Positions 8,678 to 17,709 are shown, counted from the stretch's first letter. The stretch is DNA of 64,000 bases from an uncultured Aquimarina sp. (GCA_947502885.1 CANNBP010000005.1:124001-188000); one strand, 5' to 3'. Notes: generated from the letters alone by a model not told the origin. Numbers and translations: made by a program.

Positions 8678-9366
8678 TTTTTAATAATTAATAAAGAGAA
8701 ATATGGTATTTCTCTTTGGGTCAGAGTGGTCAGGTCTGAGGTTATAAATTCTTCTTTGGTTCCTAAGCGTTCACAATAGTAACATTTCCAATCCTTTTGT
8801 GCTAATTCTGACTGAAAATCATTCCACCCAGATCGTATTTTCATCAATATCACGGTATCGAATTCTTGAAAATACTGAGTGATTTGGTCTATGGATTTTA
8901 CTCTAGGAATAACTGCAACTTTATCATTTAATAAACTTAAAGGCACCTGATGCTGTGCTGCTCCCAAAGAAAAAGAATTAATCCCCGGAACCAAACTAAC
9001 TGGTAATTCAAGTTTTTGAAGTTTTGCTAATAGATACGAAAACGAAGCATATAAACTAATATCTCCTTCACATACGATCGCTATTTTCTTTCCAGAATGA
9101 TAAGCTTGCTTAATTTCTTGCGCTGTCGCTTCATAAACTTCTGAAGCTTGACTTCTATCATTCGACATTTTTAAGAAAAAGCCTTTTAATTCTTTATCCT
9201 CTAATTTATGAAATTGCAGTATAGGATACACAAAGCTCTTTCTTACTCCGCTATTGATAGAGCCTGGATAAAAAATAACATCGACTTCGTTTAGTATTCG
9301 TAATGCTTTTAGGGTAAGGAGTTCTGGGTCTCCCGGACCTAAAGCGATACCATGTATTGTATGCAA
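8674..9366 (-). CDS. cobI: Precorrin-2 C20-methyltransferase
   Basis: A 230-residue tetrapyrrole methylase of the CobI/CbiL type, which methylates C20 of precorrin-2. Motifs are GIALGPGDPELLTLKALRIL at the N-terminus, VIFYPGS near residue 30, AIVCEGDISLYASFSYL near residue 95 and LVPGINSFSLGAA near residue 127. The gene lies 2 bp after the adenosyltransferase gene and overlaps cobJ-cobH at its 3' end, so these genes are read from one transcript. Confidence 0.92.
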   Translation of the reverse strand: MHTIHGIALGPGDPELLTLKALRILNEVDVIFYPGSINSGVRKSFVYPILQFHKLEDKELKGFFLKMSNDRSQASEVYEATAQEIKQAYHSGKKIAIVCEGDISLYASFSYLLAKLQKLELPVSLVPGINSFSLGAAQHQVPLSLLNDKVAVIPRVKSIDQITQYFQEFDTVILMKIRSGWNDFQSELAQKDWKCYYCERLGTKEEFITSDLTTLTQREIPYFSLLIIKK

Positions 9367-9368
9367 AA

Positions 9369-9956
9369 TTATTCTGTTTTTTTCTTTTTTCGCTTATATA
9401 AGAAAAGTTGCCACTTTTCTTCTGCAACACCTGCTTTATCCATTTCTGCTCTGGCCATGGTAAAAAATAAATCTGATAATCTATTGATATACGCAACCAC
9501 ATACTCTTCTACAGATGCTGGATCCTCGTGCATTAATGTTACTAACCTACGCTCTCCTCTTCTAATTTGTGTACGACATACGTGGCATAATGATGAAACC
9601 TCATTTCCGCCAGGTAATAAAAAATAATCTGAAGGAGAACTTATATTGTCTTCTAGTTCATCCATCCATTGTTCGCAAAACTCGGCGCCATCTTTTGGTC
9701 TAGGGTTTGGGTTTTCTTTTTTAGAATCTGAGGGTCTTGCCAAATGAGACATCATATCCATTAAATCCTTTTGGATTTTATGAAGATTAGGCTGCCACTC
9801 ATGATCATTTCCAAGTTTAGAACGTAACAACCCGATAGTAGAATTAGCTTCGTCTAATGCACCATTACACTCTATACGAGCAGAATCTTTATACTCTCTT
9901 TTTCCTCCAAAAACACCAGTCATTCCGGTGTCTCCTTTTCGTGTATATATTTTCAT
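9369..9956 (-). CDS. pduO: PduO-type cob(I)alamin adenosyltransferase
   Basis: A 195-residue ATP:cob(I)alamin adenosyltransferase of the PduO family. The ATP-binding N-terminus reads KIYTRKGDTGMTGVFGG. RIECNGALDEANSTIGLLRS (residues about 27-46) and the C-terminal LVTLMHEDPASVEEYVVAY and YINRLSDLFFTMAR blocks carry the conserved Arg/Asp/Glu cluster. It makes the coenzyme form of B12. It lies 4 bp downstream of cobW and 2 bp upstream of cobI. Confidence 0.93.
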   Translation of the reverse strand: MKIYTRKGDTGMTGVFGGKREYKDSARIECNGALDEANSTIGLLRSKLGNDHEWQPNLHKIQKDLMDMMSHLARPSDSKKENPNPRPKDGAEFCEQWMDELEDNISSPSDYFLLPGGNEVSSLCHVCRTQIRRGERRLVTLMHEDPASVEEYVVAYINRLSDLFFTMARAEMDKAGVAEEKWQLFLYKRKKKKTE

Positions 9957-9960
9957 TTGG

Positions 9961-11049
9961 CTAAGCTTCTATGGTTGCCATTAGTTTTTCTTCTAATGCT
10001 TTCTGCAGTTTCTCTTCTTCTATTTTTTCTCCGATAATCACAAGGCGAGTTGCTTTGATTTCTCCATCTGTCCATTTTCTGTCAAAATAGTTCTCAAACC
10101 TATCTGCAACACCTTGTACGATCATACGCATAGGTTTTCCTGGAACATGAATAATTCCTTTGATTCGATATATTTGATGTTCTACGACTAGTGACTTTAA
10201 GGTTTTAATTAATAATTCTGGTGTATGTGGAGCTTTAACCTCTAACACGATAGAATTTATTGTCTCGTCATGTTCATGATCATGAGGATGATCGTGGTCG
10301 TGATCATGATGATGATGATGCGTTTCGTGATGAGAATGTTTACTATCTACATGATCTTCTGCTTTTGCATCAATACCTAACAATACATCTGCAGGAATAT
10401 CTCCTTTTACCGCTGAAATCAACTTGATTCCTGCTCCTACACGATTTTGAATTATATCTCGTACTTGATTAAAAGCTTCTTCGTCTATCAAATCAGATTT
10501 GGTCATGACAATTAAATCGGCACAAGACAACTGATCTTCAAACAACTCTTCGATAGAAGATTCGTGATCTAAATTCTCGTCATCCAATCGTTGCGATTGC
10601 ACTTTATCTCGATCACATATTTCTCCTGTAGCTTGTCCTACAGCATCTACCACTGTAATTACAGCATCAACGGTTATTTGTGGTTTTAAATCTGGCCAAT
10701 TAAACGCTTTTAATAATGGTTTTGGTAATGCTAGACCAGAAGTTTCAATGATGATATGATCAATATCTTGTTTACGCTCCATCAATTGAAGCATCGTCGG
10801 TAAAAATTCTTCTTGTACTGTACAGCACAGGCATCCGTTGCTTAATTCAAGAATGTTTTCTTCTTCACATCCGCAATCATTTCCTTTTAGAATCTCTCCA
10901 TCCATGCCCAATTCTCCAAATTCATTAACAATAATTGCTAATCGTCTACCATTTGCATTTTTGGCAATTTTGTGTATTAACGTTGTTTTACCAGATCCTA
11001 GAAAACCTGTAATTATGGTTACAGGTATTTTTTGTGAGTGTGAAGCCAT
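9961..11049 (-). CDS. cobW: CobW-family GTP-binding metallochaperone
   Basis: A CobW/COG0523 GTPase. It shows the P-loop TGFLGSGKTTLIHK, the metal-binding CxCC motif NGCLCCTV, the switch/Walker B region IIIETSGLALPKP and the guanine-specificity motif MTKSDLID. A His/Asp-rich metal-binding loop lies near residues 240-265, followed by the CobW C-terminal domain. In B12 gene clusters this family is thought to deliver metal for corrin cobalt insertion. The frame is open to a TTG at 11076, but ATG 11047-11049 (MASHSQKIPVTI) gives the normal N-terminus for the family and I use it. It is the first gene of the visible cluster. Confidence 0.9.
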   Translation of the reverse strand: MASHSQKIPVTIITGFLGSGKTTLIHKIAKNANGRRLAIIVNEFGELGMDGEILKGNDCGCEEENILELSNGCLCCTVQEEFLPTMLQLMERKQDIDHIIIETSGLALPKPLLKAFNWPDLKPQITVDAVITVVDAVGQATGEICDRDKVQSQRLDDENLDHESSIEELFEDQLSCADLIVMTKSDLIDEEAFNQVRDIIQNRVGAGIKLISAVKGDIPADVLLGIDAKAEDHVDSKHSHHETHHHHHDHDHDHPHDHEHDETINSIVLEVKAPHTPELLIKTLKSLVVEHQIYRIKGIIHVPGKPMRMIVQGVADRFENYFDRKWTDGEIKATRLVIIGEKIEEEKLQKALEEKLMATIEA

Positions 11050-11105
11050 ATGTTCTATTCTAAAAATTCCTAACAAAACTATCTATAATCGATTAAATGA
11101 GAAAG

Positions 11106-11172
11106 TAAATTTGGATATGTTTGTGATATTTCTGATAAAGAAATAGGTATATATGTAATTCTAGTAAATTTG
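11106..11172 (+). promoter_or_regulatory. Two TAAATTTG promoter boxes upstream of hydroxylase gene
   Basis: TAAATTTG at 11106-11113 and again at 11165-11172 match the Bacteroidota -7 consensus TAnnTTTG. The second would start transcription about 20 nt before ATG 11199. No clear TTG -33 element is at the expected spacing, so this is tentative. The gap upstream of cobW is too short for a cobalamin riboswitch. Confidence 0.4.
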
Positions 11173-11198
11173 TAAATTAAAATTGATTCATACATCTA

Positions 11199-11882
11199 AT
11201 GACAACATTATATCATCTTCAAAAACTAAAAGATCCATTTGTGTTTTGGGGAGTATTATTGATTGCCAATATAGTCATGTTCTTAGGAACAATTTTAATC
11301 AGCTATGTTTGGTCATCAATTTATAATCATGAAAAATTACCAATAGTAAAGAAAGATGTGTTACTAGCTATCACAATAACATTAATTAATATTATTGTAG
11401 CCATACCCGGTTATACTCTTTTTGTAAATTCGAAAATTACTTTTAATACCGATAATTTTATAGGAAGCTTTATATTATTGTTTGTTATCATTGATTTTAT
11501 AATGTATATTTTTCATTATGCCTCTCATCATGTTTGGCCATTTGTATTACTACATGAAAAACATCATCAACATCATAGCTTTAATGAAATTAGTCTTTAT
11601 GTAATGCACCCTTTAGAAGCATTTCTTTTTGGTCTCATATTGACTATCATTCCGTTTTTTATTACTCTTAATTTTTATAGTTTTCTATTCTTCTTGTTGT
11701 TTAACTGGTTAATTGGCGTAGTGTCTCATTTAAATACATCTTCTACCAAAAAAACAAGAATTTTTGGCACTAATATTTTTCATCGGGATCATCATCAAAC
11801 CTCTATTTATAATTTTGGTTTTTATACTGTAATCTGGGATAAGATTTTTGGTACTTACTATCCTAAAAAGAAGTTGGTTTAG
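11199..11882 (+). CDS. Fatty acid hydroxylase / sterol desaturase family membrane protein
   Basis: A 227-residue integral membrane protein with about four hydrophobic segments. It has the eight-histidine di-iron signature of the superfamily: HYASHH near residue 107, HEKHHQHH near residue 119, HP in YVMHPLEAF, and HRDHHQTS near residue 194. Such enzymes hydroxylate or desaturate lipids, using oxygen and a di-iron centre at the membrane. The substrate cannot be told from sequence; carotenoid, sphingolipid or fatty-acid substrates are all possible in flavobacteria. It is divergently placed from cobW and is probably its own transcription unit. Confidence 0.88.
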   Translation: MTTLYHLQKLKDPFVFWGVLLIANIVMFLGTILISYVWSSIYNHEKLPIVKKDVLLAITITLINIIVAIPGYTLFVNSKITFNTDNFIGSFILLFVIIDFIMYIFHYASHHVWPFVLLHEKHHQHHSFNEISLYVMHPLEAFLFGLILTIIPFFITLNFYSFLFFLLFNWLIGVVSHLNTSSTKKTRIFGTNIFHRDHHQTSIYNFGFYTVIWDKIFGTYYPKKKLV

Positions 11883-11913
11883 TTTTTTCAGTATAAGTTC
11901 ACATCTATTTCTA

Positions 11914-12774
11914 TCATTCAATATCAAAACGCAATGCTCCTTTGATACTAAATGATTGACACCTTGCCGAACCAGGGTATAGTAGTTCAAATGTTTTTAT
12001 AATTTGATTTACATTTTTTTCAATTTTTTTTTGTTGTCTCCTATTTAATTTTGTCACAAGTTCAATATCTAAGATGTTACCATTCTTGTATACTTTAATC
12101 GACACCAATAATTGATGATGCATTCTTTTAAGTTGTTTATTAGAAAATGATACTTTTTTTAACAGTTGTTTTTTTAATTTTTTGTAATGATATTCATATA
12201 ATCTGGGAGCTCCACATGCTTTGGGGAAATGCATAATTACCTCGTCCTCATCATCGGCTTCATCTTGGTGTTTTAAATAATCTAATTCACTTTGCAGCCA
12301 TATACTGTCGTTCTGCCTTAAAAATTCACGGATATGGGGTACTTCTATAAAATCACGCCTTTCATAATAAAAACCAATGGTAGCTTGAAATGCATCCTTT
12401 ATTGTAGCTCCTTTAAATGAATTGAATCTATTTACAAAATTAATTGGATATGTATCAGATATAAAAACAGGGTCTTTATTATGATCAGTACATTCCCAAG
12501 ATTTTGTAAGAAGGTAACCATTTTTTAATCGAATCAATTCATCATTCTTGTCTAAAAAAGCAATTAAACATACAAAACCATCTTTATTGTAAAACCGAAT
12601 CTCTTTATCTACTTTACTATCATCTTCAAATAAACGGGTGCTTGGGTTTTTATATGTTTTTGTTTCTATAATTCCATATTCAGAATATGTAGTTTTCAGC
12701 AATTCATCTTTCTTTTGTCCAGACAGTATAAAAGAAACTAAAACTAGAAACAACATACTTAATTTGATCTTCAC
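11914..12774 (-). CDS. Secreted protein of unknown function with TonB-C-like C-terminus
   Basis: A 286-residue exported protein with an N-terminal signal peptide (MKIKLSMLFLVLVSFILSGQ). The central part contains YNKDGFVCLIAFLDKN and KNGYLLTKSWEC, resembling antitoxin-like or MORN-like beta repeats seen in flavobacterial secreted proteins. The C-terminal 80 residues (SIKVYKNGNILDIELVTKL.., IIKTFELLYPG, IKGALRFDIE) resemble the TonB C-terminal/energy-transducer fold found in many Bacteroidota periplasmic proteins. No enzyme motif is seen. Confidence 0.75.
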   Translation of the reverse strand: MKIKLSMLFLVLVSFILSGQKKDELLKTTYSEYGIIETKTYKNPSTRLFEDDSKVDKEIRFYNKDGFVCLIAFLDKNDELIRLKNGYLLTKSWECTDHNKDPVFISDTYPINFVNRFNSFKGATIKDAFQATIGFYYERRDFIEVPHIREFLRQNDSIWLQSELDYLKHQDEADDEDEVIMHFPKACGAPRLYEYHYKKLKKQLLKKVSFSNKQLKRMHHQLLVSIKVYKNGNILDIELVTKLNRRQQKKIEKNVNQIIKTFELLYPGSARCQSFSIKGALRFDIE

Positions 12775-12821
12775 AAAAATTACTTTAGAGATGAATAGAG
12801 ATTCAAATTTATTTCTTTTAT

Positions 12822-13904
12822 TTAGACTTCTACTTCATATATAGTAATAGGATCTGATTTATCACTGATATGAGTTTCTCCAAGTTCATTTAGTTTGTAT
12901 TTTTCTGTAGTAAGTAAAGTTTCTAGCAATCCTTTTGATATAATAAACTGTTTTCCCATACTATCACATAGTTGCCCCAATTTTGAAGTTATTTTAACCA
13001 CATTACCATGATACACAATTTCTCTTTTAAACTCACCAACCTCTACAACGGTTGTAACACCAACGTGTGCTCCACCTGTAAAAACAGGGACTTCATTATA
13101 TTTTTTTAAATAATGTACAGATTGATCATTCAGTTTGGCTTGAAAAGAAGCTAAAGTACCAATGATATCTTCTAATTGTAATTTAGGATGTTTCGAGAGT
13201 TCCCAGTTAAGAACCACTTCATCCCCAACGAATCTATATATACGGGCTTTATGTTTAACCAATGATCCTGATAAATCAAAAAAACAATCTTGAATTAGTT
13301 GACCATAACGCTTGTGTCCTATTTTTTCTGCAATGTCAGTAGACCTTTTCAAATTAAGGAATAAAAAAACGTTATTTTCTTCTTTTGGACTCTGGTATTT
13401 TCCTATAAGTACATTTGTAAAATTATTTCCAAAAAAGAAATTTAATTCTACCAAAGCCAATGCAATAGAAACTGCCAACAAATGAGATATTAAACTATAC
13501 AAAAAACCTGTTAAAATTTGATACCCATAGAGATCTAATAAAAATTCATCAATAAAAACCTGAGATTGTTGAGACAGGTAATAGGAACCTGATAAATAGG
13601 TTACGCCTCTAATTATAATACTAAAAAACATTATTTTAATTAGAAATCGTTTCCAAATTTTTGTTCTTCTAAAAAGAGTTTTAGAAACATACACTTCGAC
13701 CACAGAAACAATTACTCCTAAGGCAAGTCCCTCAATAACGGCTATATGAAGCTCAAGATTTAATATAAAAAAATCAGATACTGTGGGTTTGTAATACCCT
13801 AAAAACAGGTAAAACAATAGAATCAAACCCACTGGAATAATAAGGCATGAGAAAAAAATTATCAGTATTTTTTTTCTATCCCATATACTAAGCTTTTTAA
13901 TCAT
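12822..13904 (-). CDS. Membrane-anchored class III adenylate/guanylate cyclase-like protein
   Basis: A 360-residue protein with four or five N-terminal membrane helices (residues about 10-165) followed by a class III cyclase catalytic domain. The domain shows FLNLKRSTDIAEKIG, RIYRFVGDEVVLNWEL, GGAHVGVTTVVEVG and a C-terminal YHGNVVKITSKLGQLC. In active enzymes the first motif carries a metal-binding Asp (F-x-D); here the codon is AAT (Asn), while the second metal site (GDE) is intact. It may therefore be catalytically weak or a regulatory homolog. It is the last clearly chromosomal gene before the element. Confidence 0.85.
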   Translation of the reverse strand: MIKKLSIWDRKKILIIFFSCLIIPVGLILLFYLFLGYYKPTVSDFFILNLELHIAVIEGLALGVIVSVVEVYVSKTLFRRTKIWKRFLIKIMFFSIIIRGVTYLSGSYYLSQQSQVFIDEFLLDLYGYQILTGFLYSLISHLLAVSIALALVELNFFFGNNFTNVLIGKYQSPKEENNVFLFLNLKRSTDIAEKIGHKRYGQLIQDCFFDLSGSLVKHKARIYRFVGDEVVLNWELSKHPKLQLEDIIGTLASFQAKLNDQSVHYLKKYNEVPVFTGGAHVGVTTVVEVGEFKREIVYHGNVVKITSKLGQLCDSMGKQFIISKGLLETLLTTEKYKLNELGETHISDKSDPITIYEVEV

Positions 13905-14362
13905 GATTATATATTAGTCATTTTACAAAGTTTATTACTGCAATGCCTAAGTGCATATCACCATACTATGTCATATCCATTCTATAACAACTACAAGATA
14001 TGATTTTTTAAACTTTGTATTTCTCTAGACAGTTATTTTCTTGCATGATTAATTATATATAGCAAAAGACAATATATAGATGAATGCCATTCATAAAATA
14101 ATCTTAAAGGTGTTAATTTTTTTTAATTGGTAAGAAGAGGTATTCTTTAAATAGATTATCAAAAAGAATTGATATCATACTCTTGAGCAAAAGTAAAATT
14201 GTCTAAAAAAAACGACCCCCGGTTAACTACATTTGAGGTTTGTTATATTTTATTTTTCACACAAATGTCTGATTTAAAATAATATACATTTAAAAATATC
14301 ATGATTTTAGGTTTGTTTTTATCACTAGAGTACTGTATTGGAGTACTGTTTATTTGTGTATT
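13905..14362. other. Intergenic region at left junction of integrated element
   Basis: No gene is visible in these 458 bases. The part nearest the integrase holds a tandem direct repeat (14328-14349). I found no tRNA gene and could not identify a matching core sequence at the right end by eye. Confidence 0.6.
14328..14349. other. Tandem GAGTACTGT direct repeat, candidate integrase arm site
   Basis: GAGTACTGT occurs at 14328-14336 and 14341-14349, a 13-bp spacing. It lies 14 bp downstream of the integrase stop codon, where arm-type binding sites or the attachment site of a tyrosine recombinase would be expected. This placement is inference. Confidence 0.35.
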
Positions 14363-15706
14363 TCAACCAAAAATACGAACCTCTTGTATGGCTTTAGATA
14401 CAATTCTCTCATCAATATAATGCTTTTGTAGTACTTCATCACTAGCATGAGATGATAATGATTTTGTGTCCCCTTTTGCTACGTGTTCCAGATACGTTAA
14501 ATACGTTTTTCTTAAGCATTTGAACTGTAAATCTCGACCCGTATTTAATTGCTTATAGTAATGGCTAAAACCTTTAGATATTTTTTCTAAAATGGTATTA
14601 AGACTATATTTTTCTCTATCAATTTTTAAAATAAAATCGTTTGTCCCCTTTTTCTTCTCGTAGCCAAAATCCATTAATACATCTAATAGTCCACTTGTGA
14701 TAGGAATAATTTTTGGTGCAACCTCGCCCATATTTTCTACTTTCTTTTTTCGTTCAACTTTTAAGTTAACCACTTCAATAAACATCGGCCTACCCTCTCT
14801 TTCATGAATCATGTTCCATTTTAACCCTGTGATCTCTTCTCTCCTCCCACCAGTGTGTAATCCGAGTAATAGTGCATCTTTAAGAAAAGGCGAATAGAAG
14901 TTCTTTTTGATTTTTTTATTTGTAGTATGATAAATGTAAATTCCGTTTTCCGGAACAATACTACCAAGCAATGCATTAAACTCCTTACCGGTGATCGTTT
15001 TTTTATCTGTAGTTGTTGATTTTCTTTGAATTGACTCAAACGGGTTTGTCAGTTTTAAATTATGGTTAGAGATTATCCAGCTAAAAAAGTGTTTCAAAAA
15101 GTCCATATACTTATTGTAACTTCTATTTCCCAAGTTTTTAGTTAAATAGGTATGAAAGTACCCTACATGGGTGTCGTCAATCAAATCTATAGGTAGTAAT
15201 CGAATATTAACTTTTTTATTTTTCAGCGTGTTGTTAAAATACTTCAAGCTCCTTATATGATTTTCTATATTGTCCTTAGAACGATGTTTCTTTTTATGTT
15301 CAGGAACATCTACATCTGCCAAAAAATCAATATAGGCTGCTTGGGCCTCTAACAGGTAAATTCGTTTAGAAGATTGCTTTGTTTCCTCTTCATAAAAAGA
15401 AGAGAGGATTGTTGAATAAAAATTATTAGAAAACTCTACTGTCTGGACAACTGCTTCTTCATATGTTTTTGCATTTAATACTTTGCTTGTTGTATTGTTA
15501 ATAGATCCTGAGACATGAACTCTAGCCTTGTACTTTTGTTTCTCGGGATACTTGCATTTAGAATATACTTTTCCACTTTCCCCACAAAGTGGTTCAACAG
15601 TTTTACCCTCTTCCCTTTTCTTTGTATACGAATAGTATTTTTTGCACTTGGAGCAATAGATAAAAATACCTTTGTGTTTCTTTGAAGGGAGTTTTTTTCT
15701 TTTCAT
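14363..15706 (-). CDS. Tyrosine recombinase (integrase) with N-terminal zinc ribbon
   Basis: A 447-residue phage-type integrase. The N-terminus has a four-cysteine ribbon (CSKC near residue 18, then C41 and C51) on a Lys-rich background. A SAM-like core-binding domain spans roughly residues 115-225. The catalytic domain shows Arg in HTGGRREEITGLKW (R288), LRKTYLTYL (R399), SSHASDE (H420) and the nucleophile in HYIDER (Y430), so all key residues are present. It would integrate and excise the element. It sits at the extreme left end, pointing outwards, next to a direct repeat that may be a binding site. Confidence 0.9.
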   Translation of the reverse strand: MKRKKLPSKKHKGIFIYCSKCKKYYSYTKKREEGKTVEPLCGESGKVYSKCKYPEKQKYKARVHVSGSINNTTSKVLNAKTYEEAVVQTVEFSNNFYSTILSSFYEEETKQSSKRIYLLEAQAAYIDFLADVDVPEHKKKHRSKDNIENHIRSLKYFNNTLKNKKVNIRLLPIDLIDDTHVGYFHTYLTKNLGNRSYNKYMDFLKHFFSWIISNHNLKLTNPFESIQRKSTTTDKKTITGKEFNALLGSIVPENGIYIYHTTNKKIKKNFYSPFLKDALLLGLHTGGRREEITGLKWNMIHEREGRPMFIEVVNLKVERKKKVENMGEVAPKIIPITSGLLDVLMDFGYEKKKGTNDFILKIDREKYSLNTILEKISKGFSHYYKQLNTGRDLQFKCLRKTYLTYLEHVAKGDTKSLSSHASDEVLQKHYIDERIVSKAIQEVRIFG

Positions 15707-15729
15707 AATACTACTTTTTAAACTCTTTT

Positions 15730-16083
15730 TTATTCATCCAAAAATTTCTTTGCAAAATCAGATTTCGGGGTAAGATTCATGGGGTTTGGTTTTTCAGTAT
15801 CTGCCTCCGTAGTCATTACAAACTCTAACCTTTCATTGTTTAAATAACAGGCATACAACTTATCCCATGATTCAGGGTATTGCTCCTTAAAAAGAGTAAT
15901 TATGGGATTGTCTAGTTTGGCTTCTACTAAAAATCGATAGGTTAATTTTTTGCTACCAATAACCAATATTGGAATCTTCATTTCTTTGCACCATCTCGTT
16001 GCACTGCGTAAATCTGTGGTTTTCATAATGCGACATAGTTCTTTTAATTCAATAAATTTTTCATTTTTTTTTGTACTTGACAT
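15730..16083 (-). CDS. Small DNA-binding-like protein, possible excisionase/helper
   Basis: A 117-residue protein encoded 23 bp upstream of the integrase and in the same direction. The N-terminal half (ELCRIMKTTDLRSATRWCKE) resembles the winged-helix fold of excisionase/MerR-like proteins, with a following beta strand IPILVIGSKKLTYRF. Its place directly before the integrase is the usual one for a recombination directionality factor. The family is not recognised with certainty. Confidence 0.65.
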   Translation of the reverse strand: MSSTKKNEKFIELKELCRIMKTTDLRSATRWCKEMKIPILVIGSKKLTYRFLVEAKLDNPIITLFKEQYPESWDKLYACYLNNERLEFVMTTEADTEKPNPMNLTPKSDFAKKFLDE

Positions 16084-16173
16084 TAGTGTTTAATTTCTGC
16101 TTTTCTATGGTTGTGATAGTAAAAACAGTCTTTATAAGATAGCTTGACTCTTAGAGGTCATTGCTTATTTATT

Positions 16174-16932
16174 TTATAGTTTTTTACGCATGGTTCTATG
16201 CGCACAAACAATCTTTCCGTTGGATTGTTTGATTTCAATATTTTGGTACTTTCCTTTTCTAAGTAGCTTAGAGATTTTTACAGCTTCCTCTATACGTTCT
16301 ACTCCCTCTACCATATTGATCTCCCCATTTTTTTGCTTTATTTTAATAGACTTATAGGTTCCGCTTCTAATGATCTGTAGTGCGATGATTTCCTTTTCGC
16401 TTAAATCAGACAATTCACTATAATTAGGGGTTTCGTATATAAAAGCAAGTGTTTTTCGTATTTGCTGGTTTAAAAGAAAGAATATTGCGTTTTTAATAGC
16501 TCCAGACCTCATTTGTTCGAAGAACTCCTTATCATCCAATAACAAAAACTCATTGTTGTTGGATAGCACCATATAGATGGGGATATCATAGATTAAGATA
16601 TATTGAATATATAATTCAAATGCGGTGTACTTATCACTGTTTTGGGTTTTTACTTGTTCAAAAAAACCATCTTTACAGGCTTTTATTTTTGGGATAGCAA
16701 TTCCGAAATCCCGCATCTCCTTCATCAGGCTAATCCATAAGATTTCAATTGAATTAAAATGATCCACAACACCGGAAGTTCTTTTTTCTCTAGTTTCATC
16801 AAGGACTCCGGCTTCTTTCCAGTGTTGAATCATTCTAGGGGTTACTTGTGGGACATGATGCAACCCATATCCTTTTATATGGAGCAATCTATGTATCTCA
16901 GTAAAATCTATCTTTTCAGACATTATTGTCAT
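16174..16932 (-). CDS. MerR-like winged-helix transcriptional regulator
   Basis: A 252-residue protein with a MerR-type DNA-binding domain in residues 15-90 (VTPRMIQHWKEAGVLD.. then HFNSIEILWISLMKEMRDFG). The C-terminal half ends in two repeated beta-hairpin units of one type: IKIKQKNGEINMVEGVER and IEIKQSNGKIVCAHR. A perfect-arm palindrome and a TATATTTG promoter box lie just upstream of its start, suggesting self-regulation. Two in-frame ATGs (16932, 16923) are possible. It probably controls the integrase block. Confidence 0.75.
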   Translation of the reverse strand: MTIMSEKIDFTEIHRLLHIKGYGLHHVPQVTPRMIQHWKEAGVLDETREKRTSGVVDHFNSIEILWISLMKEMRDFGIAIPKIKACKDGFFEQVKTQNSDKYTAFELYIQYILIYDIPIYMVLSNNNEFLLLDDKEFFEQMRSGAIKNAIFFLLNQQIRKTLAFIYETPNYSELSDLSEKEIIALQIIRSGTYKSIKIKQKNGEINMVEGVERIEEAVKISKLLRKGKYQNIEIKQSNGKIVCAHRTMRKKL

Positions 16933-16947
16933 ACATATCGAGTTTAA

Positions 16948-16965
16948 AATACTTTCAAAAGTATT
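16948..16965. promoter_or_regulatory. Palindromic operator upstream of MerR-like gene
   Basis: AATACTTT-CA-AAAGTATT has perfect 8-bp arms with a 2-bp centre. It lies 16 bp before the ATG of the MerR-like regulator and just downstream of the TATATTTG box, the right place for autoregulation. Confidence 0.6.
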
Positions 16966-16976
16966 CGATTGAGTGA

Positions 16977-16984
16977 CAAATATA
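16977..16984 (-). promoter_or_regulatory. TATATTTG -7 box for MerR-like gene
   Basis: TATATTTG reads on the minus strand and matches TAnnTTTG. The predicted start lies near 16970, next to the palindrome. A TTG is present upstream but closer than the usual spacing. Confidence 0.5.
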
Positions 16985-17115
16985 TGTTAAATGTGGTCAA
17001 AAAGACTACATTAATGTTGTTTTTTTTAAGATTTAAACAAAAACAACTGTGTATCAGCTATGTACTGAGTGTTTTTTTTAAAGGACAAAAGAAAAAGAAC
17101 CCTCCTTATTCTGGT

Positions 17116-17709
17116 TTATTTTAAATACTTCTTTAAGATACTATTCTCACTATCTTTGGCGCTAATAGTTTCATTTTTAGCCTCTAACAGTAGTTGATTT
17201 AATTTGTTAATCTCCTCGTAAAGTGCAGTTGTTTTTTGATGCAATTTTTCTAATTCTACATTCTTGACTGCTATAATATCTTGGTACTCTTTTAATTGCT
17301 TCTGAAGAATTGTGTTTGTTTCTGTGTTTCCTTCTTTTAAAGACTTCGTATGCTGCACACCTGAAGAAACGATGTTGTCCGATTCTTTAGAGGCGGAATC
17401 TCCTGAACCCATGACCATTCCTTTATATTCCCAGGTAACGCTCTTATTAAAGAACAAGTCCATTGGCATTCCAAAATGCTTTACAAATTCATCCAACGCA
17501 CTAATAGGCACATGTTTCGTACCCGATCTAACGGCATTGACTAATCCACGATTTTTAGTATATATAATATTGCTAATCGTAGTATCATTCGTATACAATT
17601 GCGTTCCGGCTTCTTTTTCACCTTTAAAAATTAGATCAACGGCTTCTATAAAGCGTTTATTCATGAATTGCCGAAGCTCTGTACCTTTAATTTTGTTCAA
17701 ATTTAACAA
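17116..17709 (-). CDS. Repressor-like helix-turn-helix protein with coiled-coil tail
   Basis: A 197-residue protein. The N-terminal 85 residues look like an XRE/Cro-type domain (TTISNIIYTKNRGLVNAVRSG, then a dimer helix VPISALDEFVKHFGMPMDLFF). A Ser/Asp-rich linker follows (residues about 95-120), and a long coiled coil (residues about 128-195, EYQDIIAVKNVELEKLHQKT) ends the protein. It is transcribed divergently from the early rightward genes across a 220-bp region with a palindrome. That is the layout of a lysogeny repressor. Confidence 0.75.
   Translation of the reverse strand: MLNLNKIKGTELRQFMNKRFIEAVDLIFKGEKEAGTQLYTNDTTISNIIYTKNRGLVNAVRSGTKHVPISALDEFVKHFGMPMDLFFNKSVTWEYKGMVMGSGDSASKESDNIVSSGVQHTKSLKEGNTETNTILQKQLKEYQDIIAVKNVELEKLHQKTTALYEEINKLNQLLLEAKNETISAKDSENSILKKYLK

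Noticed and set aside
11050..11198. Cobalamin riboswitch upstream of cobW
   Set aside because: The gap is only about 150 bp and no conserved B12-box-like sequence is seen.
13905..14362. tRNA gene as integration target
   Set aside because: No cloverleaf-like sequence or 3' tRNA end was found near the integrase.
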